Position numbers and translations under genes: made by a program
Notes under the pieces: generated by a model
What the model saw: only the letters and a program-made list of their open reading frames with translations
What the model was told of the DNA's origin: nothing
Databases searched by the model: none
Shown: piece after piece, positions 26,722 to 34,989 of the stretch
Numbering within the stretch: position 1 is the stretch's first letter
How the letters are laid out: every line of letters starts with the position of its first letter
From: an uncultured beta proteobacterium
Lineage (GTDB): Bacteria > Pseudomonadota > Gammaproteobacteria > Burkholderiales > Burkholderiaceae_C
DNA: 64,000 nucleotides
Assembly (NCBI GenBank): GCA_903938815.1
Contig: CAJAES010000080.1
Coordinates: 1 to 64,000, forward strand
Direction: 5' to 3'

Positions 26722-27513
26722 TCAGGACTCCTTCGGCGCCTGCAGCGGCGGGGCCTTGCCTTCGACGAACTCGCGCAGGCGCTGCTCCACCTCCGGCGGG
26801 CGCGCCATGGCGGAATTGAGCTGCTCCATGAAGAGCCCGTCGTCGTGCGACAGGTCCATCACGCGGGGCAGCACGTTGACGATCTTCCAGTTGGTCTCGA
26901 TGGTGTTCTGCGCGATGCGCGCCGCCAGTTCCCGCGCCTTGGCCAGCGCGCCGCCCACGGGCGTGACATAGCGCACCAGGTGCTCGGTCATGGCCTCGGC
27001 GGGGTTGAGCAGGCGGCCGGTGAGCATCATGTCGGTCATGACGGTGGTGCCCACCACGCGCTGGATGCGCACGGTGCCGCCGCCGCCCACGAAGATGCCG
27101 CGCTGGCCTTCGGGCAGGCCGAAGAAGGCGCTCTCGTCGCACACGCGGATGTGCGTGGCCATGGCCAGTTCCAGGCCGCCGCCCACCACGGCGCCGTGCA
27201 GCGCGCCGACGAACGGGATCGGGCCGCGCTCGATCTCGTCGAAGGCCACGTGCCAGTTGTGCCGCTTGCGCTTGCGCGCGACCGCGATCTTGCCGGTGGC
27301 CCGGCCCAGCGCCTCGGCCAGGTCGAGCCCGGCGCAGAAGTTGGGCCCATGGCCGTACAGGACGGCCACGTTGGCTTCCTCCTGCGCCCGCGCGACGGCG
27401 ACGCGCAGCGCGTCGATCATCGCGTCGTGCACGGCATTGCGCTTGTCGGGCCGGTTCAGGCCGATGACGGCCACGGGGCCGTCAAGTTCGTAGGTGACGA
27501 GGTCGGTGGTCAT
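26722..27513 (-). CDS. Enoyl-CoA hydratase/isomerase (crotonase) family protein
   Basis: 263 residues. The crotonase fold shows VAVIGLNRPDKRNAVHDAMI, the oxyanion hole region NFCAGLDLAEAL, and GAVVGGGLELAMATHIRVCD, with acidic residues around FFGLPEGQRGIFVGGGG in place of the second catalytic Glu region. The insert GKIAVARKRKRHNWHVAFDE is unusually basic. With the 3-hydroxyacyl-CoA dehydrogenase downstream it forms a hydration/oxidation pair that could shorten a hydroxycinnamoyl-CoA side chain by a beta-oxidative route. A hydratase/lyase role (feruloyl-CoA type) is the alternative. Confidence 0.88.
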   Translation of the reverse strand: MTTDLVTYELDGPVAVIGLNRPDKRNAVHDAMIDALRVAVARAQEEANVAVLYGHGPNFCAGLDLAEALGRATGKIAVARKRKRHNWHVAFDEIERGPIPFVGALHGAVVGGGLELAMATHIRVCDESAFFGLPEGQRGIFVGGGGTVRIQRVVGTTVMTDMMLTGRLLNPAEAMTEHLVRYVTPVGGALAKARELAARIAQNTIETNWKIVNVLPRVMDLSHDDGLFMEQLNSAMARPPEVEQRLREFVEGKAPPLQAPKES

Positions 27514-27526
27514 GTCAGGGGGTCCG

Positions 27527-28498
27527 TCAGAGGTCCAGCTCGAGTGAAGGCGTCTTCGCGCCGGAACAGCAGATCATCATCCGGTCGCCCGCGGCCTTCT
27601 CGGCTTCGCTGAGCACCAGGTCGCGGTGATCGGGGGTGCCGCGCAGCACGCGGGTCTCGCAGGTGCCGCACACGCCCTCGCGGCAGGAGTTGGGCGGCTC
27701 GACGCCGATGGCGATGAGCGCGTCGAGGATGCTCTGGCCCGCAGCCACCGACACGGTGCGCCCGTCGCGGGCCAGCTTCACCTCGAAGCCGCCGCCCGTG
27801 GCCGGCGCATCCTTGGCCGCAAAGTACTCGACGTGCACGCGTTCGCGCGGCAGCGCCGCCGTCGCGGCCTCGAACGCGGCCAGCATGCCGAGCGGGCCGC
27901 AGCAGTACACATGGGCATCCCCGGGCAGCGCGGCCACGATGGCGCCCAGGTCCAGCGGGCGGGCGCCGGGCTCGCGGTCGTAGCGGATGTCGAGCGCCCC
28001 ACCAGCGTCCTCGGCTTCCCCTGCCAGCGCGGTCAGCACGGGCACGAAGGCCGCCGTCTCGCGGGTGCGCGCCGCATAGTGCAAGCTCCAAGGCCGACCG
28101 AGCGCGGTGAGGCGCCGGATCATGCCCAGGATGGGCGTGATGCCGATGCCGCCGGCGATGAACACCGAGCGCGCAGCATCCTCGGCCAGCGGAAAGTTGT
28201 TGCGCGGCAGGCCCACCGTGACGATCTGGCCCGGCCGCATCGACTCATGCAGGAAGCGGGAGCCTCCACGGCTGGCCGCATCGCGGTTGACGGCAATGCA
28301 CCAGCGCTGGCGTTCGCCGGGGGCGTTGAGCAGCGAATAGCTGCGGATCAGGCCGTTGCCCAGGTGAAGGTCGACGTGCGCACCGGCATCGAACGCCGGC
28401 AGCAGCGTGTTCGGCGTCGTCGGCACGAGCTCGAAACCCAGGATGCCGTCGGCCTCCCAGGTGATGGCGCGGACGCGCAGGTTGAGGGTCTGGGTCAT
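27527..28498 (-). CDS. PDR/VanB-family oxidoreductase (FMN/NAD/2Fe-2S)
   Basis: 323 residues from the ATG at 28498 (MTQTLNLRVRAITWEADGIL). Flavin-binding RSYSLLN, the NADH-binding GGIGITPILGMIRRL and YCCGPLGML, and a C-terminal plant-type ferredoxin domain with CREGVCGTCETRVL and a distant CCS cysteine give the phthalate dioxygenase reductase/VanB order (FMN, NAD, ferredoxin). It is a soluble electron-transfer partner for a Rieske oxygenase. The only candidates in the window are the two oxygenases at 29021-30301 and 31290-32528, upstream in the same orientation beyond the repeat-filled gap. Confidence 0.92.
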   Translation of the reverse strand: MTQTLNLRVRAITWEADGILGFELVPTTPNTLLPAFDAGAHVDLHLGNGLIRSYSLLNAPGERQRWCIAVNRDAASRGGSRFLHESMRPGQIVTVGLPRNNFPLAEDAARSVFIAGGIGITPILGMIRRLTALGRPWSLHYAARTRETAAFVPVLTALAGEAEDAGGALDIRYDREPGARPLDLGAIVAALPGDAHVYCCGPLGMLAAFEAATAALPRERVHVEYFAAKDAPATGGGFEVKLARDGRTVSVAAGQSILDALIAIGVEPPNSCREGVCGTCETRVLRGTPDHRDLVLSEAEKAAGDRMMICCSGAKTPSLELDL

Positions 28499-28635
28499 GT
28501 CAGGGGTTCCATCGCGTTGCACGCGGCGTGCGGTTCGGCGCCTGAACGGCCTGGGTGTCGAAGCGCGGTACGGTACGGACTCTCTCGACTGTGTTCGGTA
28601 GGCAGAGATCCGCGTCCAGCGTTCGGAGGTTGCGC

Positions 28636-28739
28636 GGTCCAAGGCCGGCGGGCCCCCTCCCACTCCATGTCCTCCGTGACGGTCTGCGACCGTCCCTCCC
28701 CCTTGACTTCCGTGGGAGGGGACCCACCGCCCTTGGCCT
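28636..28739 (+). repeat. Palindromic repeat element, copy A
   Basis: Arms 28636-28663 and 28712-28739 pair almost completely around a 48-base core. The core contains its own hairpin, GACGGT-CTGCG-ACCGTC (28678-28694). It is homologous to copy B read on the other strand: about 37 of 48 core bases are identical by my count, both start TCCATGTCC, and both have CTGCG as loop. Confidence 0.8.
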
Positions 28740-28842
28740 GCCGTCGTGGTGGTTTGCGCTGCAGGAAGACCGACACGGCGGCCGGAGCGCGCCATGGGGC
28801 GAGCGCAGCGGGGTTCGACGTTCGAGCACCGGGGTGTCGGCA

Positions 28843-28944
28843 GGCCGAGGGTGGTGGGTGCCCTTCCCCGTAAGTAAAGGAGGAGGATCGGGCGCAGCCC
28901 GGTCCGGGGGACATGGAGGGGAAGGGCACCCGCCGCCCTCGGCC
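28843..28944 (-). repeat. Palindromic repeat element, copy B (inverted relative to copy A)
   Basis: Arms of 27 bases (28843-28869, 28918-28944) are complementary except at two positions, both of which would be G-U pairs in RNA. The core is again exactly 48 bases. Read on the minus strand it starts TCCATGTCC and has the inner hairpin with loop CTGCG. Two inner base pairs differ from copy A by compensating changes (G-C to A-T, T-A to G-C), so the fold seems to be maintained. Confidence 0.8.
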
Positions 28945-28956
28945 CGCGCGATCTAC

Positions 28957-28990
28957 GCGGGCATTTGCCGGCATGAAGCCCAATGCCCGC
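28957..28990 (-). terminator. Hairpin after the Rieske oxygenase gene
   Basis: GCGGGCATT (28957-28965) and AATGCCCGC (28982-28990) form a perfect 9-base stem with a 16-base loop, 31 bases beyond the stop of the minus-strand Rieske gene. There is no T tract after it on the minus strand, so it may act as an mRNA 3' end stabiliser or a weak terminator. Confidence 0.4.
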
Positions 28991-29020
28991 AAAGAACCGA
29001 GTTCCGGAAAAAACGTCATC

Positions 29021-30301
29021 TCAAAGATCCACCACAGCCGGATCCAGCTGCGGCACGCCAAGCGCCGCCTCGCAGGCGCGCTTGACGTGATCAGGCTGGC
29101 CCGCATGAAACACGAACTGCTGCAGCAGCAGCTGCCATTTCGGATGTCTCAGATACTGCTCGCGCGGCAGACCGTCGCGGAAGAAGTCGCGGTGGTCGCT
29201 GGGCAGCGGCACCGCATGGTTGGCGGCAGGCTCGCGCATCACGCCCTTGGGGTCGCGGCCGGCAGCCACGGCTTCGATGTCGTTGGCGTACTGGCGGCGG
29301 ATCATCGCGATGCCGCGGTCGCTGGCGCCCAGCGTCTCGCGCGTGCGGTCGGCAATGGCGCCCTGCCCTACCCAGGCCACGATGTCCTGGTTGATCACGT
29401 GGCTCGTGATCCAGCGGCCGTCAGGGCGGCGGGTCGGCGCCGTCCACGAAGGAATCTCCGTCTGCACGAAGGGCTCGGATTCGTTCGGCACCCGGATGTA
29501 GGACCACAGCACCGACAGCGTGGTGGTGTCGTCCACCGGCACGCGCCACTCGAAATGGTCGCCCAGGAAGAAACCGTGCGGCCACAGGCAGACGCGGCCG
29601 ACAGTCCACAGCGGGTTGTTCGCGTCGGTGTCCTCGCTGATGCGCTTGTAGATGAAGCCGTGCTCGAACTCCTCGAACGCCAGCTGCAGGTGCTTCGGCG
29701 CGGGCGGGCCGTCGCGGCCCGCGAGGCGGCGGCCCCAGTTGGCGTGCATCCATTCGAAATGCACCGGGTCGATGGAGTTTTCCTGCGCCTGCAGCCAGTT
29801 GCAGGGTACCTCGGCGAACACGATCTGCACGAAGCCGTTCGGCCAGTGGAAAGGCTCCCAATCCGGCAGTTCCGGGGCCGGCAGCGGGCCCACGTAGGCC
29901 CAGAGCACCCCGGCCAGTGCGCGCACCCGGCCGGCCTTCAGGCTGGCCTTGGCGCGCAGCCGGCGGGCCGGGTCCACCGTGTCTTCATAGGGCTGCGCGA
30001 TGCACCGGCCATCGGGCGCGAACTGCCAGCCGTGGTAGTGGCAGCGGATGCCCTGATCTTCGACATAACCGTGGGCCAGGTCGGCCCGGCGATGCGCGCA
30101 CTGGCGCTCCACCAGGCCGTAGGCGCCAGACCTGTCGCGAAACAGGACCCAGTCCTCGCCCAGCAGGCGCACGGGCTGGATGGGCTCACGCGCCAGCGCA
30201 TCGACGGCCGCCACCGGGTGCCAGTGACGCCGCATCACCTCGCCCATCGGCGTGCCCGGGCCGACCTCGGTCAGCTGGCGGTTCTTGTCGGCGCTCAGCA
30301 T
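29021..30301 (-). CDS. Rieske non-haem iron oxygenase, alpha subunit (phthalate-dioxygenase/vanillate-demethylase type)
   Basis: 426 residues. The Rieske [2Fe-2S] ligands are in CAHRRADLAHG (Cys68, His70) and CHYHGW (Cys87, His90). The catalytic domain has the mononuclear iron site in QENSIDPVHFEWMH. The N-terminus (VGPGTPMGEVMRRHWHPVA) is typical of the OphA2-like class, single-component oxygenases that hydroxylate or O-demethylate substituted benzoates. Electrons would come from the PDR reductase at 27527-28498. It is the last gene of the run starting at gntR and follows the Bug gene by 14 bases. Demethylation versus ring dihydroxylation cannot be decided from sequence. Confidence 0.9.
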   Translation of the reverse strand: MLSADKNRQLTEVGPGTPMGEVMRRHWHPVAAVDALAREPIQPVRLLGEDWVLFRDRSGAYGLVERQCAHRRADLAHGYVEDQGIRCHYHGWQFAPDGRCIAQPYEDTVDPARRLRAKASLKAGRVRALAGVLWAYVGPLPAPELPDWEPFHWPNGFVQIVFAEVPCNWLQAQENSIDPVHFEWMHANWGRRLAGRDGPPAPKHLQLAFEEFEHGFIYKRISEDTDANNPLWTVGRVCLWPHGFFLGDHFEWRVPVDDTTTLSVLWSYIRVPNESEPFVQTEIPSWTAPTRRPDGRWITSHVINQDIVAWVGQGAIADRTRETLGASDRGIAMIRRQYANDIEAVAAGRDPKGVMREPAANHAVPLPSDHRDFFRDGLPREQYLRHPKWQLLLQQFVFHAGQPDHVKRACEAALGVPQLDPAVVDL

Positions 30302-30315
30302 CGGGCCCCCGCGGT

Positions 30316-31293
30316 TCAGTCGGGCTTGAAGCCGGAGGCCTTGATGATGGGCTCCCAGTGGGCCAGTTCATCGCGCTGCAGCGCAGCCATCGCGCGGCCG
30401 TCGCGGAAGTGCGGGTGAACCTGCAGCTTCTGGCTCAGCGTCTGCTGCACGTCGGGCATGGCCAGGATCTTCTGCACCGCGCGCTGGATGCGCTCCAGCT
30501 CCGCTGCCGGCGTGCCGGCGCGCGCCCACATGCCGGTCCAGCCGTCGCCGCCGGTGACGTTCACGCCCTGTTCCGCGAAGGTAGGGATGTCCGGCATCAG
30601 CGGCGAGCGCTCCTTCGTGAACACGCCGATGACGCGGATCTTGCCGGCCTTGTGGTGCGCCATCATGCCGTCCATCAGGCTGATGGCCGCGGGCACGTGG
30701 CCGCCCAGCAGGTCGGTCACCATCGGGGGCGAGCCCTTGTACGGTGTCACGGGCAGGTCGATGCCGGCGGCCTTGCCGAAGGCCACGCCCAGGAAGTGGT
30801 TCTGCCCGCCCAGTCCCGGCGTGCCGAAGCTGGCCTTGCCGGGGTTGGCCTTCACCCAGGCCACGAATTCGCGCACGTTGGTGGCACCTGTATTCAACGC
30901 CACGCCCATGCCCAGCGGGTAGGACGCCAGCGTGGCGACGGGTGCGAAGTCCCGCTCGATGTTCCACTTCACCTGATGCCCGAAGACCAGCATCTGGAAG
31001 GTGGGCGTCGCGTTGGGCGCCACCATCAGCGTCAGACCATCGGCCGGAGCCTGCAGCACGGTGTCCGCGGCAATGCGACCGCCGGCGCCAGGCTTGTTCT
31101 CGACGATCACCGGCTGGCCCAGCTCCGCCGGCAGGCGGTCGACCACGGTGCGGGCGATGGCATCCGTGGCGCCGCCCGGCGGGAAGCCGATCAGCACGCG
31201 GATGGGCGGCTTGTCGCCCTGCGCACGCAGCGCGGCGGGCAAGGCCAGCGCAGCGCCGGCCAGCATCAGGGAACGGCGTGTCGTGTTCATCAT
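30316..31293 (-). CDS. Bug/TctC-type periplasmic solute-binding protein
   Basis: 325 residues with a Tat/Sec-like signal (TTRRSLMLAGAALALPAALR, ending RAQG) and the family start PIRVLIGFPPGGATDAIART. It closely resembles the Bug protein at 39477-40457: both have the unusual APNAT segment, LASYP/LNSYP-MxM, and a C-terminal LAHWEPIIKASGFKP or its near twin. They are probably paralogues serving one catabolic system. The ATG at 31293 overlaps the stop of the upstream Rieske gene; a second ATG follows directly. It likely captures the aromatic or chain-bearing acid consumed here. Confidence 0.92.
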   Translation of the reverse strand: MMNTTRRSLMLAGAALALPAALRAQGDKPPIRVLIGFPPGGATDAIARTVVDRLPAELGQPVIVENKPGAGGRIAADTVLQAPADGLTLMVAPNATPTFQMLVFGHQVKWNIERDFAPVATLASYPLGMGVALNTGATNVREFVAWVKANPGKASFGTPGLGGQNHFLGVAFGKAAGIDLPVTPYKGSPPMVTDLLGGHVPAAISLMDGMMAHHKAGKIRVIGVFTKERSPLMPDIPTFAEQGVNVTGGDGWTGMWARAGTPAAELERIQRAVQKILAMPDVQQTLSQKLQVHPHFRDGRAMAALQRDELAHWEPIIKASGFKPD

Positions 31294-32528
31294 GCAGTCT
31301 CCGTGAGCACGCGCCAGTCGGTGCCGGCGGGCAGCACGCCCCCGATCGACTGGATGCGGCGGTAATCGAGGTCCGGGTGGGCGGCCATCGTCGGCGTCTG
31401 GCCGGCCATGAATTCACGCACCGACTTCAGCAGCGCCTGGCGTACGCGCAGCACGGCGCCGTCGGCAGAGCACAGCTGCTCGGTGGTGCGGTCGGCGATG
31501 GGCCCCTGGCTGAGGAACATCGCGAAGTCCTCGGTGCCCAGGTGCTGCGGGAAGCCCGTGGCGTGGCCGCGCTTCATCAGGTCGCGGTTCTGGCCCCAGT
31601 TGTCGTCCGGCCCGCCGGGCGGCAGCGGCGGGAAGTTCCACACGTCGGGCGAGGCCGACATGATGGTCATGCCCAGCGGCGCCGTGGCGTTGAAGTGCAC
31701 GAACCACGCGCGGTGCGTCACGTCGTCGACCGGCGTGCTGAAGAACACGGTGCTCGGGCCGCCCGGGTGCGGCGCGCAGATGATGCCGAACCAGGGCATG
31801 ACGAAGTTGTTCACGCGGGCGTAGAACCTGTCGTCGGGCAGCGGGCGCAGCGCGGCGTAGCGATAGCCGTAGGGGCGGTCCTCGAACTCGAGCTTGGGGG
31901 CCAGCGCCTTGGTCATGATCAGCCGCTCGTTGCCGCCGCCGGCCGTCATCTGCGTCGTGGACTCGTGCAGCACGCCCACGTGCGAGGAATCCATCGACGC
32001 CTCGACGCCCTGCACCCAGTTCGTGGGCACCTGCGTGCTGGTGACGGAGCGGTGGGTGGGCGGCAGGTCCACGAACGGCAGGTCGGGGAACTTCGGCGCG
32101 GTCTCGCCCTGGCCCAGCCAGGCCCAGACGATGCCGCCGCGGTCCGCCGCCTGGTAGCGGTTGACCTTCACGTGCCGGCAGAACTGCGCCTGGTCGCCCG
32201 TGTGGTTGGGCGCCTCGATCACCTCGCCCGCAGGGTTGAACTTCCAGCCGTGATAGATGCAGCGCAGGCCGCCTTCCTCGTTGCGCGCCAGGGCCAGCGA
32301 TGCCTTGCGGTGCGCGCAGCGCTCGTCGACGATGCCCACGCTGCCGTCCGGCGAGCGGAAGGCCACGAGGTCGAGGCCCAGCAGGCGCACGCGGAACGGC
32401 CGCCCCCCGGCCTCGAGCTTGCTGGACGGGATGGCGGGCAGCCAGTAGTGCTGCCGGATCATCTCGCCCATCGGCGCGCCGTTCTCGACGCGGGTCAGCA
32501 GGTCGTTGTCTTCGCGTGATAAGGGCAT
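31290..32528 (-). CDS. Rieske non-haem iron oxygenase, alpha subunit (second copy)
   Basis: 412 residues. Rieske ligands are in ERCAHRKASLAL (Cys71, His73) and CIYHGW (Cys90, His93); the mononuclear iron site is in EASMDSSHVGVLHES. It belongs to the same OphA2-like class as the gene at 29021 but the two are diverged throughout, so they are not a recent duplication and should act on different intermediates. One base separates it from the LigJ-like gene upstream, and it overlaps the Bug gene downstream. No reductase lies adjacent; the PDR protein at 27527-28498 is the only candidate in the window. Confidence 0.9.
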   Translation of the reverse strand: MPLSREDNDLLTRVENGAPMGEMIRQHYWLPAIPSSKLEAGGRPFRVRLLGLDLVAFRSPDGSVGIVDERCAHRKASLALARNEEGGLRCIYHGWKFNPAGEVIEAPNHTGDQAQFCRHVKVNRYQAADRGGIVWAWLGQGETAPKFPDLPFVDLPPTHRSVTSTQVPTNWVQGVEASMDSSHVGVLHESTTQMTAGGGNERLIMTKALAPKLEFEDRPYGYRYAALRPLPDDRFYARVNNFVMPWFGIICAPHPGGPSTVFFSTPVDDVTHRAWFVHFNATAPLGMTIMSASPDVWNFPPLPPGGPDDNWGQNRDLMKRGHATGFPQHLGTEDFAMFLSQGPIADRTTEQLCSADGAVLRVRQALLKSVREFMAGQTPTMAAHPDLDYRRIQSIGGVLPAGTDWRVLTETA

Positions 32529-32529
32529 G

Positions 32530-33525
32530 TCAGTCTTTCCGGAAGGCTCGGGTGTAGAGGCGCCGGCAGTTGCACTCGAAGATGTCGGTGCGGTCCTGCG
32601 CCGTCAGCCAGGAGATGTTCTCGATCACGGGCTTCATGTCGTCGTAGTCGCGCCCGCTGATGGGGTCGCGCGCGCTGCCGGTGCCGGGCTTCTCGGTGCC
32701 GAACAGCACGTTGGGCACGCCGGCCACCTTCAGCAGCAGCTCGATCGAATCCTGGCTGTAGTTGCAGGTGTCGAAGTACAGCTTCTTCAGCTGCTCGTCG
32801 AAAGTCACCTTGTCGCCGCGGCGCACGCTCCAGCTGCGGAAGCGGCCCATCTGGTAGGGGATCGCGCCGCCGCCGTGCGCCACCACGATCTTCAGGTCCG
32901 GGAACTTCTCGAAGGCATCCGAGCCCAGCAGCGAGACGACGGCGATGCTTTCCTCGTTGATGAACTTCAGCGTGTAGCTCTCGCGCGCGCTGCAACTGCC
33001 GGCGGAGTGGATGAGCGCCGGCACGTCCAGGCGGGTCATGGCCTCGTAGAGCGGGTGCCAGAACGGGTCGCCCAGGCCCGGGGGCGGGAGGTCCGAGCCC
33101 TCGGTGGGGTCCGGGTTGATCAGGCAGCCGACGAAGCCGAGCTGGTTCACGCAGCGCTCGAGTTCGGCCACGCAGCGTTCGGCGGGCGACTCGTGCATGA
33201 ACTGTGGGAGGCCGGCCACGCCACGGAAGCGGTCGGGGAACATCGCCACCACGCGGGCGATGATGTCGTTGCAGTGGCGCGTCCACAGCTCGGTCACGCG
33301 CACGGGCTTGACCGAGTGCATCTGCAGGTAGGGCCGCGGCGAGATGAACTGCAGGTCGGTGCCGACGCTGTCCATGATGCCGACGATCTCTTCCGCCACC
33401 TTGCGGACCGCCTCGTCCGCGATCTTGGGCGGCACGGCGGGGTTGCCCCGGCCGCCGATCAGTTCCGCCATGAACCGGAAGCTCTGCGGCGGCATGACGA
33501 CGTGGGCGTGGGAATCGATGATCAA
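32530..33525 (-). CDS. ACMSD-type amidohydrolase, 4-oxalomesaconate hydratase (LigJ)-like
   Basis: 331 residues of the ACMSD/LigJ amidohydrolase group. Metal and active-site segments: MIIDSHAHVV (His6, His8), ALIHSAGSCSAR, VAHGGGAIPYQMGRFR, the Asp of FDTCNYSQDSIEL, and LFGTEKPGTG. FPDRFRGVAGLPQ and GCLINPDPTEG, then GDPFWHPLYEAM, match LigJ closely. LigJ hydrates 4-oxalomesaconate to 4-carboxy-4-hydroxy-2-oxoadipate (CHA) in protocatechuate 4,5-cleavage. That product is the substrate of RraA-fold CHA aldolases, three of which are encoded at 44317-46320. A decarboxylase role (OMPDC/LigW-like) is the alternative within this superfamily. Confidence 0.82.
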   Translation of the reverse strand: MIIDSHAHVVMPPQSFRFMAELIGGRGNPAVPPKIADEAVRKVAEEIVGIMDSVGTDLQFISPRPYLQMHSVKPVRVTELWTRHCNDIIARVVAMFPDRFRGVAGLPQFMHESPAERCVAELERCVNQLGFVGCLINPDPTEGSDLPPPGLGDPFWHPLYEAMTRLDVPALIHSAGSCSARESYTLKFINEESIAVVSLLGSDAFEKFPDLKIVVAHGGGAIPYQMGRFRSWSVRRGDKVTFDEQLKKLYFDTCNYSQDSIELLLKVAGVPNVLFGTEKPGTGSARDPISGRDYDDMKPVIENISWLTAQDRTDIFECNCRRLYTRAFRKD

Positions 33526-33586
33526 GGGAAACCTTTCAGGAGAGTCGGGTGCGGCGATTGCGGCGATTGATGCGGATCCGGAGGGT

Positions 33587-34000
33587 TCAGCGCTCGGCCA
33601 CCACGGCCATCAGCTCGAGCTGAAGCGCCATGCCATGGGCGAGCGGGTGCACGCTGATGTGGCGCGCGGGGCGGTCGGCGGGGTCCGGAAAGCACGCGAG
33701 CCAGTGGGTGTTGATGACGTCGCGCAGGCTGTCGTCGGCCAGCGTGATGCCGACGCGCACCACGTCCTGCAGGCTGGCGCCGCCTGCGGCCAGCAGCGCG
33801 CGCATGTGCGTGAAGACATGCGCCACCTGCGTGGCGCCGTCGGCGGGCAGGGAGCCGTCCGCCGGGTCCTTGCCGATGAGGCTGGAGGTGCACAGGATGT
33901 TGCCCACGCGCGAGCCCAGCGGAATCGGCGCCTTGTGGCCGACCTTGGGCAGGTCGATGGAGCGCGGGCGGCGCGGCGCGGGTCCCGGTGCCTGGCTCAT
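33587..34000 (-). CDS. RidA/YjgF-family protein
   Basis: 137 residues of the Rid fold: the YjgF-like GSRVGNILCTSSLIGKDPAD, VFTHMRALLAAGGASLQDVV, then RVGITLADDS and a C-terminal strand ALQLELMAVV. The usual substrate arginine may be the one in PARHISVHPL. Rid proteins hydrolyse reactive enamines or, in catabolic clusters, act on other imine/ketone intermediates. The gene overlaps gntR by 4 bases. No nitrogen-containing step is evident in this pathway, so its role here is unclear. Confidence 0.85.
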   Translation of the reverse strand: MSQAPGPAPRRPRSIDLPKVGHKAPIPLGSRVGNILCTSSLIGKDPADGSLPADGATQVAHVFTHMRALLAAGGASLQDVVRVGITLADDSLRDVINTHWLACFPDPADRPARHISVHPLAHGMALQLELMAVVAER

Positions 34001-34731
34001 GCCGAATCTCCGTTGTCGGCTTCGAAGAAGCTCATCGGCACCTTGGCCAGGAACTCCGAGAAGCCGGTGGTGCCGGCCGGCACGTGCTGCAGCATGGCCA
34101 GCGCGGCCTGCGTCTCGTCGCCCGACTGGATGGCACGCGCCACCTTCAGGTGTTCCTGCAGCGACTGGTTGATCAGCGTCTTGTTCTGGAAGTCCTTCAG
34201 GCGGTAGCGCTGGATCATCCGGCGCGCCTGGCGGATCTGCTCGGCGATGTAGGGGTTGCGGCTGCCCGCGTAGATGGCCTCGTGGAACAGCGAGTTGGCC
34301 AGCGTGTACTCGGCCACGCCGCCGTTGACGGCCGCCTCCTGGCAGCGCGCCAGAGTCTCGTCGAGCCGGCGGGCCAGATCGTCGTCCACGCGGCGGGCGG
34401 CCAGCTTGGCGGCCAGCGATTCGAGCTCGGCGATGAACTCCAGCATCGCGCGCACCTTGCCTATGGACAGCCGCGCGACCGTCACGCCCTGGCGCGGCGC
34501 CACACGCACCAGGTCACGGGCGGCGAGCTGCTGAAGCGCCTCGCGCACCGGCGTGCGGCTGACCTCGAAGCGGGCCGCCAGGGCCCGCTCGTCCAGCGTC
34601 GCGCCGGGCGGCAGCTTGCCGGATTCGATCTCGTCCTGCAGCGCGTTGCGGATGTCGGCCGCCCGGCCGCCCCGCGGACGGATCTCGTCGGCGCTCAGTT
34701 CGTCGTCGGGGTTCAGGGAGTCGGTGGACAT
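33997..34731 (-). CDS. GntR-family regulator, FCD (FadR-type) subfamily
   Basis: 244 residues from the ATG at 34731 (MSTDSLNPDDELSADEI). The winged helix-turn-helix spans about 23-90: IRNALQDEIESGKLPPGATL, then LAARFEVSRTPVREALQQLA. The all-helical FCD effector domain follows, with likely metal/ligand residues at EAIYAGSRNPY and QEHLKVARAI. It is divergent from the 15-gene plus-strand operon and is the first gene of the minus-strand Rieske/LigJ operon, so it is the natural repressor of both. The candidate operator is at 34968-34981. Confidence 0.9.
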   Translation of the reverse strand: MSTDSLNPDDELSADEIRPRGGRAADIRNALQDEIESGKLPPGATLDERALAARFEVSRTPVREALQQLAARDLVRVAPRQGVTVARLSIGKVRAMLEFIAELESLAAKLAARRVDDDLARRLDETLARCQEAAVNGGVAEYTLANSLFHEAIYAGSRNPYIAEQIRQARRMIQRYRLKDFQNKTLINQSLQEHLKVARAIQSGDETQAALAMLQHVPAGTTGFSEFLAKVPMSFFEADNGDSA

Positions 34732-34967
34732 GGGGTGGGTCCGGCTGGAAACGTGCCGAAAGGATGCCACGATCGCTCTGTGGCATACATAAGGGTAAAT
34801 CGGGAGTACCAGATAAACGGCAGCTGACGTACCCGTCGAGAAACGCACAAGTGCTTGATTTCAATAGACTTGGCTTCGACCCTTGGCCGTTCGTAAAGAT
34901 CGGATTCCTGGTAGAAACCCGCATTCCGGTATCCGCCCGCCACATCTTGGCATATTGAAAGCGATGT

Positions 34968-34981
34968 TCTGGTATGCCAGA
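34968..34981. promoter_or_regulatory. Probable GntR (FCD) operator overlapping the catabolic promoter
   Basis: TCTGGTATGCCAGA is a perfect TCTGG-N4-CCAGA dyad, the shape expected for a FadR-type dimer. A -35-like TTGGCA at 34947-34952 is 17 bases before TGGTAT at 34970-34975, so the operator would cover the -10. Related half-sites TGGCATACAT (34781-34790) and TTGGCATATT lie elsewhere in the 258-base divergent gap, on the gntR side and in the middle. Confidence 0.55.
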
Positions 34982-34989
34982 CTGAAGGC

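Larger units (their letters stand above)
28499..29020. other. 522-base gap dominated by inverted palindromic repeats
   Basis: No gene is supported here: open frames on both strands have no family resemblance and their codons follow the repeat structure. The gap holds two inverted copies of a palindromic element (28636-28739 and 28843-28944), 103 bases between them, and a further hairpin at 28957-28990 next to the Rieske gene stop. It separates the reductase/beta-oxidation genes from the oxygenase genes. Confidence 0.7.

Noticed and set aside
28495-29106. Open frames on both strands through the gap before the Rieske gene
   Set aside because: Their codons are dictated by the palindromic repeats; no ribosome-binding site or protein family.
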